Assembly: GCF_050948215.1 (NCBI RefSeq)
Contig: NC_135153.1
Coordinates: 13,358,058 to 13,422,057 of the forward strand
From: Halictus rubicundus
Taxonomy: Eukaryota; Arthropoda; Insecta; Hymenoptera; Halictidae
Length of the DNA stretch: 64,000 nt
Reading direction: 5' to 3'
A program made the translations under genes and the position numbers. Below the pieces are notes generated by a model, which worked only from the letters and a program-made list of their open reading frames with translations, did no database searches and had not been told where the DNA came from. Positions within the stretch are counted from its first letter, which is position 1; every line of letters starts with the position of its first letter. Shown piece by piece: positions 38,475-48,370 of the stretch.

Positions 38475-40054
38475 ACTTTCTTTCATTCGCACACTTTTAC
38501 ACACACGCTCTCTCTGTCTCTTTCCCATTTCACGTATTCTCTACGCACGCAATCTTAATCTCTTACGCACACAGTTTCGCCTGTCCCGCGAGCGGGCGCG
38601 CGCTCTATAAATTCGAGATGAAACAACAACCACGGTAACAAAACAAGAAAAAAGAAATGGTGTAATTACATAAAAAATATTCCGGCCATCGAATTTTGCA
38701 CTTCCGTGAAATTTCTTCGTCGCCTACCCCCTTTGTTAGTCTCGTTCTCTAATTGATAAAGGGCTCGCTTTAAAAGCACATACAAACGACCGTCGTCGTC
38801 GTTCGATTTTCATTCTTTTCCATTTAGTCTCGAAGTCACTACCTTAAGCAGTTTTATGGCACGTATTCTCGTACAAGCCCTTCTATAAGCCTTCTGTCTC
38901 TTCTCCCTTTCTCGAGAAAGAGAAAGGGGACGGTTTCCATCCCTATGCCGGTACCCTCCCCCGAACAACGCACCCTTATTTCTCGCGGTCCCGTCTCAGG
39001 AATTGAAAAAGCAACGGGAAAACGAACCCCGCGGAATTCACTCGAATCGCAACAGCAACGTACAATGTCCGTCGAATTTCACTTTGTACACACGCACCAC
39101 GACGAACTCGGAGGATCTATAGATCGTCACGCATACACGCACAACAGCCGATGGTCTCCGTTGATTCCCGATGATCCTCGCGACGAAAAATTTCGAGGGA
39201 AACGAACGAAAGAAATGAAAGAACGTACAACCATCGCGCGGAAATGATCGAATATATATATATATCGGTAGCAAAAATTCGTTGTGTCTCGAACCAAATA
39301 GGAACGTGTTTTTTATTTTCTCTGAACAGACCGAACGAACGATCAACGAAAGATTTCGAATTCAGAACGCGTCGGGCGTCACCGGAAGACCTTCTTTATC
39401 TTTTTTTTCTCTCCCCACCTACTCCGTCTTTTTCTCTTCGCCATTCTCTCACTCTCTCTATCTCGCGCCAAAAGAAAATAGCTCGGTCAGTAATAGTCGC
39501 AAACAACGCTCGCCACAACACTCAATCGTCGCACAACATGAACAACTTATCCGTGAAAGACATCGATATAGAAATCTTGATTTTTCCCCTAGGTAAACGG
39601 TCCGCGGACACACGTGGACCGGGTCTTTAAATTACACTCTTGTACGTACACACGTCTCTTAGGGTTACGAATGCTTTAACGTTATCTGATATTTAGTTTT
39701 TACTTAGTACTTTTTTTTCACTTTTAATCTTTCTTTATCAGAGAGTATCCTAAAACGAACAAATTCTATCGATACGTCTACGTTTAACATGGATATTAAC
39801 CGTCGTCGGTTTTCCTTCCATTTTGCAGAATATCGGTGGCCCGCGATGTTCGATCGCCAGGCAGCGATCGCGCGCATGTCCTAGAAATCAGTCGATCATG
39901 ATGGTGCTCGTTAACCGAAAACAGAAAAACAAACATCCGTTTTTTTTTCTCTCTATTTCGTCTCTCTCCCTCTCACACACACGTACACTCTATCATACTT
40001 CCTCTCTCTCGCTCTTTTTCACTCTCGTTCATTGTTCTCGCACACGCACACACG

Positions 40055-40055
<1 letters not shown>

Positions 40056-40108
<53 letters not shown>
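40056..40108. repeat. (CT)n microsatellite
   Basis: Pure CT run preceded by a short (CA)n tract, in a T/C-rich region 3' of the ARID5-like gene. Shorter CT runs lie at 38441-38469 and around 39430-39470. Confidence 0.95.
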
Positions 40109-40110
<2 letters not shown>

Positions 40111-41123
40111 ATTTTTTTGTCGCCATTGTCGATGATACAATAATCGCACGTAGACGAGAACGAAAGCGCACATTTTGCCAGTGTGTTTTCGTCTTTCTTT
40201 CGCACGATTGTGTATGTCTGTGTGTTTGTATATATTTGTGTGTGTGTGATCTTCTTTTTTGTGTTGTTGTTTGTCGGTTGTTACTCCTCTGTTTCATTCT
40301 AAATTGTACAAAAACGACCTCCTCTAAAAAATGTAGTCTGCAAAATATTACACGTTGCACCCTAGCAAAGAATATATTTATACAGCGATACGACTATCGT
40401 TGGCCACACAAAAATGTCGGACAGCCTGTACACACTTGTTTACTTGTATTTTTTTTTTTATCGTTTTGCTAAACCTTAACACGTTTTTTTTTCTTACGTA
40501 AAATGTTGAAAGATATAATGCATGGGGACTTTTTTCTTTTATCTAGCTTAACGGATACGTGATTATATACACTATGTACAGCTTGTTTGTTTCGTCTCGT
40601 TGCTAATAAACACCGCGATGCGTGCACTTAATCATTTCTGTTTAGAGCTGACTACACAGATCGGTGTATGTATACGTTCTCGCGTGTGTCTGTGTGTTCG
40701 TGTACATGTATTTTGTATAGTTTTGTATGATGTATATGCTTGAACATGAGAATGTACGTGTGTGTGTTCGTATAAGTGTGTGTACGTATTAGTGAGTGTG
40801 AAGAGATACAATGAAAATTTGTCTATAAACTTACACAATTAGAATAGGGTTCTCGCGATCGTTTTACACACTACGATAAGATTTTTTTCATCGTTATACA
40901 ATAAACAATTATACGTTTCTGACGATCCGTCGGCTAAAGATCTCGCATATACACATATACATATATATATAATCATTTATTTATTCATTTATATATATAT
41001 ATTTATTTATTCATTTATTTATTTAGTTATCACATCGCACGTTCGAAATGAAGGAATTACGACCCTACCACGCGACAGAGAAGCGAATTTGTCGAACCAA
41101 AAAATTGTCTCTGTAAGAAATCT

Positions 41124-41148
41124 GTCTTCTTCTTCTTCTTCTTCTTCC
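41124..41148. repeat. (CTT)n microsatellite
   Basis: Eight CTT triplets. Confidence 0.9.
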
Positions 41149-41761
41149 TCGGGCGCGGAGAAAGTAAACAAAATAAGAAACATCTGTATCGAAGAGAAAC
41201 GGTACACGAATAAAAAGAGTGGTTCGTCCGAATCGTTCGCTCGATCAGTGATCGTTTGTCGATCGTTTGAAGTAGCGAGAGCACGCGCACACCCGCGCGT
41301 CACAGATTGTGACAGAGAATGAACGTAAAAAAGTCGTGTCATGTGCACAGTTCATTTTTATCCCTCGTGTATGAAAAAAGAGTCGACTGCCATCGTCGAT
41401 CGTCCAATGAGTAACGCAGCAGCGTATTATCATTTTTGTCTCTTCCCCCTCTTTTATTCTCATTTTTTTGATCGTTATCACAGTGCTTTTAGTACGTTCT
41501 TTCTTTAATTATTTTTTCTTTCCATTAAATCCCCCCTTTTTAAATATCGAATACTCTCTCGATATATATATTTTTCTGTATATATATATATGTATATATA
41601 TAAAAAAAAATTAAAACAAGACCGAAACATCGTTCTCTTTCTCCCTTCATCCCTCTCGATCTCTCTCCCCCTCTCTCAATCTCTCTCTTTCACACTCTCT
41701 CAAAAAATTTACAACGAAGTGTATCTTGCATTATTGTTATATATAAAAAATTATTACCTAA

Positions 41762-41767
41762 TTTATT
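41762..41767 (-). terminator. Candidate polyadenylation signal for the ARID5-like gene
   Basis: TTTATT on the plus strand, so AATAAA on the gene strand, about 2.2 kb past the stop codon. By eye it is the first canonical hexamer downstream. Earlier variant hexamers (ATTAAA) also exist, for example near 43274, so the true 3' end is open. Confidence 0.25.
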
Positions 41768-42708
41768 GCATAATATATGCATGTACACGCCTGCGACACT
41801 GCGAATTATTCGTTCGCCACCTCGAACTCATGCACAGTCTTCAACCCTCTTCGCTAACGGGGCGTTCGACGATCGGCGCCGATTTCAATCGAAGAAGCAG
41901 GTGTCGCGGTGGAATAAAATCGTCTACGGTGATCCACGCGACCAGTGAACGCTGGATCGTCGATCGCCCCGTGTAGGATCGAACAGGATCCTCGGATCGA
42001 CGGCCGATTTCCGCTCGGCGGACGTGAACGCAAGAAATTGCATCGGGGGCTCGAACATCCGATTCTCGAACGAACAAAACAAACAGAGGCGAGGAAACCC
42101 GACGGATCTTTGTCTTTAAGAGAAGAAACAAAACGAGAAGAAAAGGAAAGAACTGAAGGGAGACTGGCAACGGAAGCTTCCCAGACGAGCGCAATTCGTT
42201 TGAAAGAATTAAGGGTTGAAGTTCGTGGACTGTATCTTCTAATAACTGAAGTAATTGTTGCTCGTCATCTTTTTCCACGCGAGTATTTTTACTTTTCACT
42301 GAGAATTTGATCTGGACATAAAATGTACTTAACCCTCATTAATGTACTGTAATTTTTAAAGTCGTACCATGACATATTTTTTAGTCTAATTTGATTTTTA
42401 GTCACAGTGTGATGGAAGTATCTTGTTCTGTTGCGTCTCTGTTGTCAATTTTTAATCCACACAACAGAGTAAATGCAATTTCTCTTTTTAAACTGTGAAA
42501 TAATTGTTCATTTTTATCTAGAGGTTGATGTCTGCTGTTTTTGTATGTATACATTTTTTACATACACAAGAAAAATTCGAACGATCAAGGTTAAGTAAAA
42601 TAATTAAACAACAAAAAACAAACAATTCAAATAGTGGGTGTTGAACATCTTTTTTTATCCATCACACCCGATTTGTAGAATTGCATTTAGGCATACTGTT
42701 AAACCCTC

Positions 42709-43217
42709 GCTATACACAGGGTGATCCAACTAAAGTTAACCACCTAAATACGTCCTTCAGTTGTACAAAAATTATTTTGTTCGCATTTTGAATGCCATCG
42801 ATGGACGAATACGCAGCAGACAATATTTTTATGTTAAGATCATTTTTCAAAGTCAGATACATCGTTTTTAGTGTATAGTGAGTGAACAAATTATTAGAGA
42901 CACTTGCACGAATAGACAAATTTACATTAAAACGATGAATTTCTAACTGAAAGTCTAGCTACATTGAATTCTTATATTTTTAGGAAGTATTGACGTTTGC
43001 AAATTGCAAATATACGTTTACCAACACTGTAAGGAACATTATCCGTCACATACACGATAGATATATTTTTCGCTCTGTGGCTCTAATAATTTAATTACTC
43101 ACCGCAAGTGTATATTTTCTTTAACATCTGAAATTCGTGCGCAAAAAATTTAAATGCCTACAAAATATTTTTTATACCAACTGAAAGAGACTACCCTTAG
43201 GTGAACAACCCTGTATA
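42709..43217. mobile_element. Possible transposon remnant with TATACA.GGGT ends (about 0.5 kb)
   Basis: Left end CTATACACAGGGTGATCCAA and right end TTAGGTGAACAACCCTGTAT can pair as imperfect inverted repeats. ACAGGGTG-type ends are common on mariner-like elements. No transposase is readable between them. It lies about 0.7 kb past the ARID5-like stop codon, so it may sit in that gene's 3' UTR. Confidence 0.45.
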
Positions 43218-43938
43218 CGAATCCGGACGCGTATCTTGTTTTAAAAATAGAAATAAAACTCTTTTGTGGTTAACATTTAATCAATATAGCGAATGCAATA
43301 TAAATTGTCTTGCATTTTTCAGAAATGATTGAAAATGAAATACATCGAAAGAAATCATACGGTGACGAGGAGTACCACTAAAAATGACCGTGCTGTAGAC
43401 TGCGGAACTTCAAGCAAAATAAAAATTGTCTTCATCAGTGATAAGAAAGGGAAGTTACGTAAAAATGAAATGAATAATATTAAATCTGATGTTTCTTCTC
43501 TTCTGTGTTTAAACTACAAATTTTTAAAAATGTACAAAATCTAGTAATATAAATCTGTAGTTTACTTATAATACAGTCGAAAACACTGTATTGCCAAAAA
43601 TCGAAGACTTTAGAGTATCAGAACTTGCAACCCCTATCTTTTTAACATCATATATTCAAACTGTAAAAATGCGTCCACGAAGAGTTACTCAACAAATTTA
43701 TATCTTTGGGTATACATGTGGATAAAAAATTGCTAAAAATTTGGATAGCCACATTCTTGTTAATTTCACGAAGTAATGAAAAATAGTGACTTTTAGTTCC
43801 CAGTGAACCTAGCGTGAAAGTAAATTGCTCATCCGGGAAGCCTTCCGTAGCGAGAAACGCAATGAAACGAACGAAAATAATCGAGACCGACGTTCGCTAC
43901 TTGTAATCGGACACCCTAACGGTATGAGATCCCATTGT

Positions 43939-44285
43939 CTACTTAGACGTTGGGGCAGCCGGCTGGTGCTGCCCCGCCATCCCCAGTCTTGGTTGCGAGG
44001 AAGCAAGTAATTCTTTGTAATACGCGCTGAACTCCGGCGGCAGAAAGGACGCGGGGGCCGTGGGCGGAATCGGCGGCGGGAACAGACCGTTGTAGAACGC
44101 GGAATAGTACATCGGGTCCAAAATTGGTAGGAACTTGCCGGGTGTGTTTGTTGGCAGTTGTGGGAGGAAGGCTGGATTGCTTTGCGGCACCTGGGGCACG
44201 AAACCTGAGGGTATGCTGGGTACGCTGTGCCGCCTCCCAGCTTCGTTTTGCCTGGCTTCTTGTTGCTGTTGCTGTTGCTGTTGTT

Positions 44286-44316
<31 letters not shown>

Positions 44317-46239
44317 AGCGATCAACGACTTGTCGCCTTCGCTGATACGACGCTGTTGATGATACTGCTGTTGCTGTTGTTGCTGCTGCTGATGTATCTC
44401 CTTACCTCCAGTCTCTACGTTTTTTCTCCTGTCTATACTAATCTGCTGGTGCATTGCTGCTTGAATTCTAGGGTAGTTCCCGCTGTTCAAGTGGTTCAGA
44501 TTAGGTACGTTCGGTATCACGGGGTGACTACTTGGCTTCCTAGGTGTGTACGGTGAAACCGGTTCGCTCCTCACCGTGTATTTCCCGTTCGCCTGGTGCC
44601 TTCTCTGTCCTGGTACGGTATTGTTCCGATTCGGTGGACTTGGCACCCGCACCGGCGGGCTCAGGTGGTTGCTCTTGTGTTTTGGATTGACGATCGTGAT
44701 CTCCAGGTTGTTCGACGCCATCGTTCGGCTGTCCAGTACGTTCTGGTAGCCCGGATAACCGCCGCCGCCGCCGCCGCCGGGCGGGCCGCGTTTCGAGCAG
44801 TCCGTCGGCTTCTCTTTGATCGTGGACGAGTTCCTCATCTCCAGGTTCAGTGGATTAGGCCTCGGCACTACAGGTACTTTAACTATTTCTAGGCTCGGCC
44901 GCGGGAACACCGGCTTCTCGGCGGAGGACTTTTGCGTCAGGTCGAGAACGCCGCCGTGCGCCACCATCTCGTTGTTGTTGTTCACCGGACCGTGGTGATG
45001 ATGGTGGTGGTTGTGGCTGTGGTTGTGATGGTGGTGGTTGTGGTAATGATGGTGCGGCGGCGGTTGCAAACGGTGCAGCGTGGGCCGATACTTTGGAGGG
45101 ATGAGAATATCTTTCGGGTCCCCGTAAACCGTCTTTTCGTTGTGCGCGAATATCGACCTCGACTGCGTCACCTTTGGCGGGAATATCCTGCCATTGGGGA
45201 CCGATGGTGGCACGAACCGGTGGTTAGCTTGGTGATGGATGGCCGAGGCCGGTGGCGGGACATTGGCATTCGCGTACAGCTGCAACAACGCCGCGTTGTT
45301 CGACGTGCCGAGGTTGATCACCCGACTGTTCACCATGTTGTTGTTGTTCACGGTGGTGGTGTTGTTGTTGTTGTTGTGATGGGCAGGCGATTGCTTGGTG
45401 GGCACCTGGAGCCTCGCCTGGTGATGTGGATGTTGGTGATCCTGCGGCGACGACAGCATATGACCGATGTCCGGCGTGACGGTCACGGAGATCAGCTTCG
45501 GAATGGAGTTCGGCGTGACCGGCAACGGGTACGAGGTCGGCGGCTTCTCCTCGGTCTTCATGGTGGCAGGTGCTGGCGGGTTGCTCTGGATCACGCTCGG
45601 CCGAGTATCCAGGTCCACGGCAGTGACCTCGAGACCTCCCTCGCGAAGGATCTCGAGCTTGCGCTTCTTGAAACTGGGAATGATGATCTTATCCCTGCTG
45701 GTGTCGCTCTCCGACTCGAGGTCGATCACTTCCGGCGATCGGGGCGGCACGATCGCCTTCTCCCCGAACATCGGCTTCTCCCCGAACAGAGGTATGTTCT
45801 CTTTGCCCTGGGCCAGCAGGGTCGTCTGCTTCGGATCTAGCTTGATCTCCTTCATGTCCTTCTCCGGCGGAGGCGTCAACGTGACCACCGTGGTGGCGTT
45901 CGTTGCCACCGTGGTCACCGGAAGCCCCGGCGGCGAACACGACGGTGGGACCTGTTGAGATATCAACGGGCTGTTCAGCTGCCTCTCCAACACGCTCTGG
46001 CTATTCCCGTTCGTCGCAACGTTCGTCGGCGTCGTCGACGGTGTACTGCTCGGCGTCGAGATCGACGTGTTCGACGAGGGCGGCGGACTTGGCAGTTGGC
46101 TGGCTTGCTGGCTAGGAGACGGCGTGCTGTTCGCGATCATCGTGTTTAACGACTTCAGCCGTTCGGGCTTCACCCGCACGCTACGCAACGACGACGTTTT
46201 CCCCGTCTCCGTCTTCGGCTTCTCGCCTGGCAGGAACGG
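43939..46239 (-). CDS. ARID5B-like: ARID5-like protein, long terminal exon (low-complexity regulatory tail)
   Basis: Last coding exon, 766 residues (visible 377-1142), after acceptor tttgttccacag and ending at TAG (43939-43941). It opens with PFLPGEKPKTETGKTSSLRS, then RVKPERLKSL with a VKPE SUMO-acceptor-like site (399-402). Later come VIDLESESD (547-555, a SUMO-interaction-like motif), an Asn/His-rich stretch, a His-rich run (772-792), VLDLTQK (807-813, similar to the PxDLS CtBP-binding motif), poly-Gly, and two poly-Gln runs (about 993-1000 and 1018-1038). The C-terminus is hydrophobic and Pro-rich (PPEFSAYYKELLAS). Most of the tail is predicted disordered by composition. It probably recruits cofactors, but this is inference. 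Long plus-strand frames opposite this exon are shadows. Confidence 0.9.
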
Positions 46240-46585
46240 CTGTGGAACAAACAACGGATCTCTTCATCTTGGACAACAATCAACTACCGCTAAACCTTGG
46301 CCTATCCCATATTTCCTCAACTACATCGACTCTTAGTTCATTCACTTCCGACCAAGATGTTTCGACATTTCATAAGGGAGATACGTTGCAGTAAAACATT
46401 TTAGCCCTGTCAAGCTCTTTTAGGTGAAAATTACATTCTATTTTTCTGTTATTGATGTACCATTGGCAGGGAGTATTTGACTAAATGAATTGAACGTTTA
46501 CTACATTTATTCGTTCATTGATGGAAAAAAAGCGTTTCAAGGTAACGTAAGGGACGAGGAGGAAGAAAACGAGGATGGTACGCAC

Positions 46586-46796
46586 CGCTGTCGTTATAAT
46601 TGGCTGTAACGGGGGAGTAGTAGTGGTAAGACTCGTTTCTACAGGCGGCGGCGTTTCCGAAGGGTACGGATCATTGGTTTCTTGCTTGATTTCTTCAGAC
46701 TCGTCGGAGACGCTGCTAGACTTGGTTCGTCTTCCTTGGTTCAGTCTCACTTTTGCTTCCTCGCCCCTCTGATACCTCTCGTAAGGTAACAGTAAC
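46586..46796 (-). CDS. ARID5B-like: ARID5-like protein, exon closing the ARID domain
   Basis: 211-nt exon after acceptor tgtttccag (AG at 46797-46798); its first base completes Arg306. It starts with LLLPYERYQRGEE (307-319), the conserved post-ARID helix (vertebrate form: RLILPYERFIKGEE). A basic stretch RLNQGRRTKSS follows, then an acidic stretch SDESEEIKQET, and then a Thr/Pro-rich segment that ends in ITTA. It closes in phase 0 before donor GTGCGT (46580-46585). Within the acidic part, EIKQE resembles a SUMO acceptor site (hydrophobic-Lys-x-Glu); this is a motif match only. Exon order and phase are unambiguous. Confidence 0.92.
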
Positions 46797-46957
46797 CTGG
46801 AAACAGGAGAACCGATCACACCCGGCACAATTATCCAAATGATTCGATGCTTCTCCAAATATAAATATCTACGTATTTCTAAATTTCTAAAATAGTAAGA
46901 ATATGTTAATTAATGCAAGGAGCAAGCAGGAGTTAGCAATGGTGAAGACGACCGTAC

Positions 46958-47108
46958 CTTTCGTAATGTCGACGAGTGATGGTGGCGGCACTGGTGGACC
47001 CTGTGTTGCCCCCGATGTCGTCGTAGATCGTCTTCCACAATCGTCCGGCGCTGACGGTGTCGTAGCCGCCGAGCATTTGAACTTTCGTATAAAACGGGAA
47101 AAGATCGA
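46958..47108 (-). CDS. ARID5B-like: ARID5-like protein, exon with ARID DNA-binding core
   Basis: 151-nt exon between acceptor cattttcag (AG at 47109-47110) and donor GTACGG (46952-46957). Phases fit both neighbours. It encodes IDLFPFYTKVQMLGGYD (256-272), TVSAGRLWKTIYDDIGG (273-289) and NTGSTSAATITRRHYE (290-305). This is the core of the ARID helix-turn-helix fold. LGGYD, RLWKTIYDDIGG and STSAAT.TRRHYER are the signature segments of the ARID5 subfamily, whose mammalian members prefer AATA(T/C)-type AT-rich sites. No key residue looks broken, so the DNA-binding domain should be functional. The upstream intron is 654 bp and holds the tandem duplication; the downstream intron is 161 bp. Confidence 0.95.
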
Positions 47109-47308
47109 CTGAAAATGAAACGAGCCTGGTTAGAAACACCGGTCCGGGGCTGTCGGCGAGCTTCGATTACAGAACTTGACTCGTCAAAAGGAAACACTGC
47201 TGTAGATCAGCTTCGAACAGTACCAATCACTGTTTCAAGTACAAAGCTCGGGACAAATTAATGATTCTATGACTGACAGGAAGAGGTCCGGCCGGCAGTG
47301 TCGTCAAC

Positions 47309-47766
47309 CCTTCAACAACCATACAAATGAAAAACCTATTTCAAGAGGAAGATCCTCAGAACTTTCAATCTTATGGTAATCTAAGCGCAGGCGAATTTTA
47401 ATGGATCAATCTGGACTCTATTTGTTGGGAAGACAGATGAGTTCGGATCACCGCGACCAGACGCCTTCCGGTTGCCTAAGACGCATCTAGAAGCGGCGCA
47501 GCCAATCGTTCGTAGGAAAGCACAGATACTGACTTTGCCTTCAACAACCATACAAATGAAAAACCTATTTCAAGAGGAAGATCCTCAGAACTTTCAATCT
47601 TATGGTAATCTAAGCGCAGGCGAATTTTAATGGATCAATCTGGACTCTATTTGTTGGGAAGACAGATGAGTTTGGATCACCGCGACCAGACGCCTTCCGG
47701 TTGCCTAAGACGCATCTAGAAGCGGCGCAACCAATTGTTCGTAGGAAAGCACAGATACTGACTCTG
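47309..47766. repeat. 229-bp tandem duplication covering the 5' splice site of the first ARID exon
   Basis: Copy 1 is 47309-47537 and copy 2 is 47538-47766, with offset 229 throughout. By eye they differ at four positions, all transitions (gttcgg/gtttgg, gcagcc/gcaacc, atcg/attg, actttg/actctg). Copy 2 carries the real donor and the last bases of the ARID exon. Copy 1 carries an identical GTCAGT donor core deep in the intron. The similarity implies a very recent event or an assembly artefact. Confidence 0.95.
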
Positions 47767-48050
47767 CCTGTAGCCCAGCAGTGGCATCTTTCCGACAGGC
47801 GTACCCCTCGAGTTCATGAAATTCTGCACGTCTTGGACAAACTTCTTCTCCTCCGCGCTGGTGTTCCTCTCGCTGCGACGTACCACCGACGACGGAGGCC
47901 TTCCGACGTTCGAAATCAAGCTGCCGACGCCCGTCGACGTCGCGCTCTTCGACGTCGACGCCACCGACGCCTCGCTTTCATTGCTCGACTCGCCTGGCGA
48001 TGCGCTACGCTTTTTACGCTTCCTCCTAGGTCGTCCTTTCAATTTTGGCG
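47763..48050 (-). CDS. ARID5B-like: ARID5-like protein, exon with basic patch and first half of ARID domain
   Basis: 288-nt exon after acceptor atttttcag. Its first two bases complete the split codon of the previous exon (giving Ala160), then PKLKGRPRRKRKKR follows (161-174). GRPRRK at 165-170 is an AT-hook-like DNA minor-groove motif, also present at this place in vertebrate ARID5B (LKGRPRKKK). A Ser-rich linker with SPGESSNESE comes next. The ARID domain begins at EEKKFVQDVQNFMNSRGTPV (226-245) and runs through GKMPLLGYRQ (246-255). The exon ends with one base of Ile256 before donor GTCAGT (47757-47762). This donor and its neighbouring intron are duplicated 229 bp further into the intron, with only a few exon bases included. 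Reading through the donor gives an unrelated tail and a stop, which supports the boundary. Confidence 0.93.
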
Positions 48051-48164
48051 CTGAAAAATTTTATTTCATTGTAAAAGTCTTTTCAGAACTTTCGTTCACA
48101 CGGGCTTCATTTATTTTCGTTCATAGAAGCGATCGGCGTTACCAAGGACAATTACTACCAGGCT

Positions 48165-48370
48165 GCCGATCTTTGTGCAAAATAAAATTTTCATGTAACA
48201 AATGGGTGCCGAATTATATTGTCATTCTATCTTTAAGAATTTCAACAGGATTGTAATAATATATCGATATTCTTAAATTATGTTAATCCTTTCACTGTCT
48301 CTGATTGAATTTAAATATTCATTTTTGTCGTGAACGCATACAATTCTAATTACCAGTTACTGGATAATGA
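48165..48370. repeat. AT-rich dispersed family, copy 2 (in ARID5 intron)
   Basis: CTTTGTGCAAAATAAAATTT, then TTTAAGAATTTCAACAGG, then ATTTTTGTCGTGAACGCATA followed by CAATTCTAATTAC. It lies just upstream (in gene sense) of the first ARID exon. Confidence 0.55.

Larger units (their letters stand above)
38201..43938. other. 3' flank and possible 3' UTR of the ARID5-like gene
   Basis: AT-rich, with many pyrimidine runs, TATATA and TGTGTG tracts between 38.4 and 42.0 kb and a possible transposon remnant at 42.7-43.2 kb. No coding exon. The part adjoining 43.9 kb must be 3' UTR; how far it extends is unknown. Confidence 0.5.

Noticed and set aside
44932..45840. 302-codon plus-strand frame, and others opposite the terminal ARID5 exon
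   Set aside because: Antisense shadow of a confirmed coding exon; Val/Arg-biased composition follows from the His/Asn/Pro codons on the other strand.
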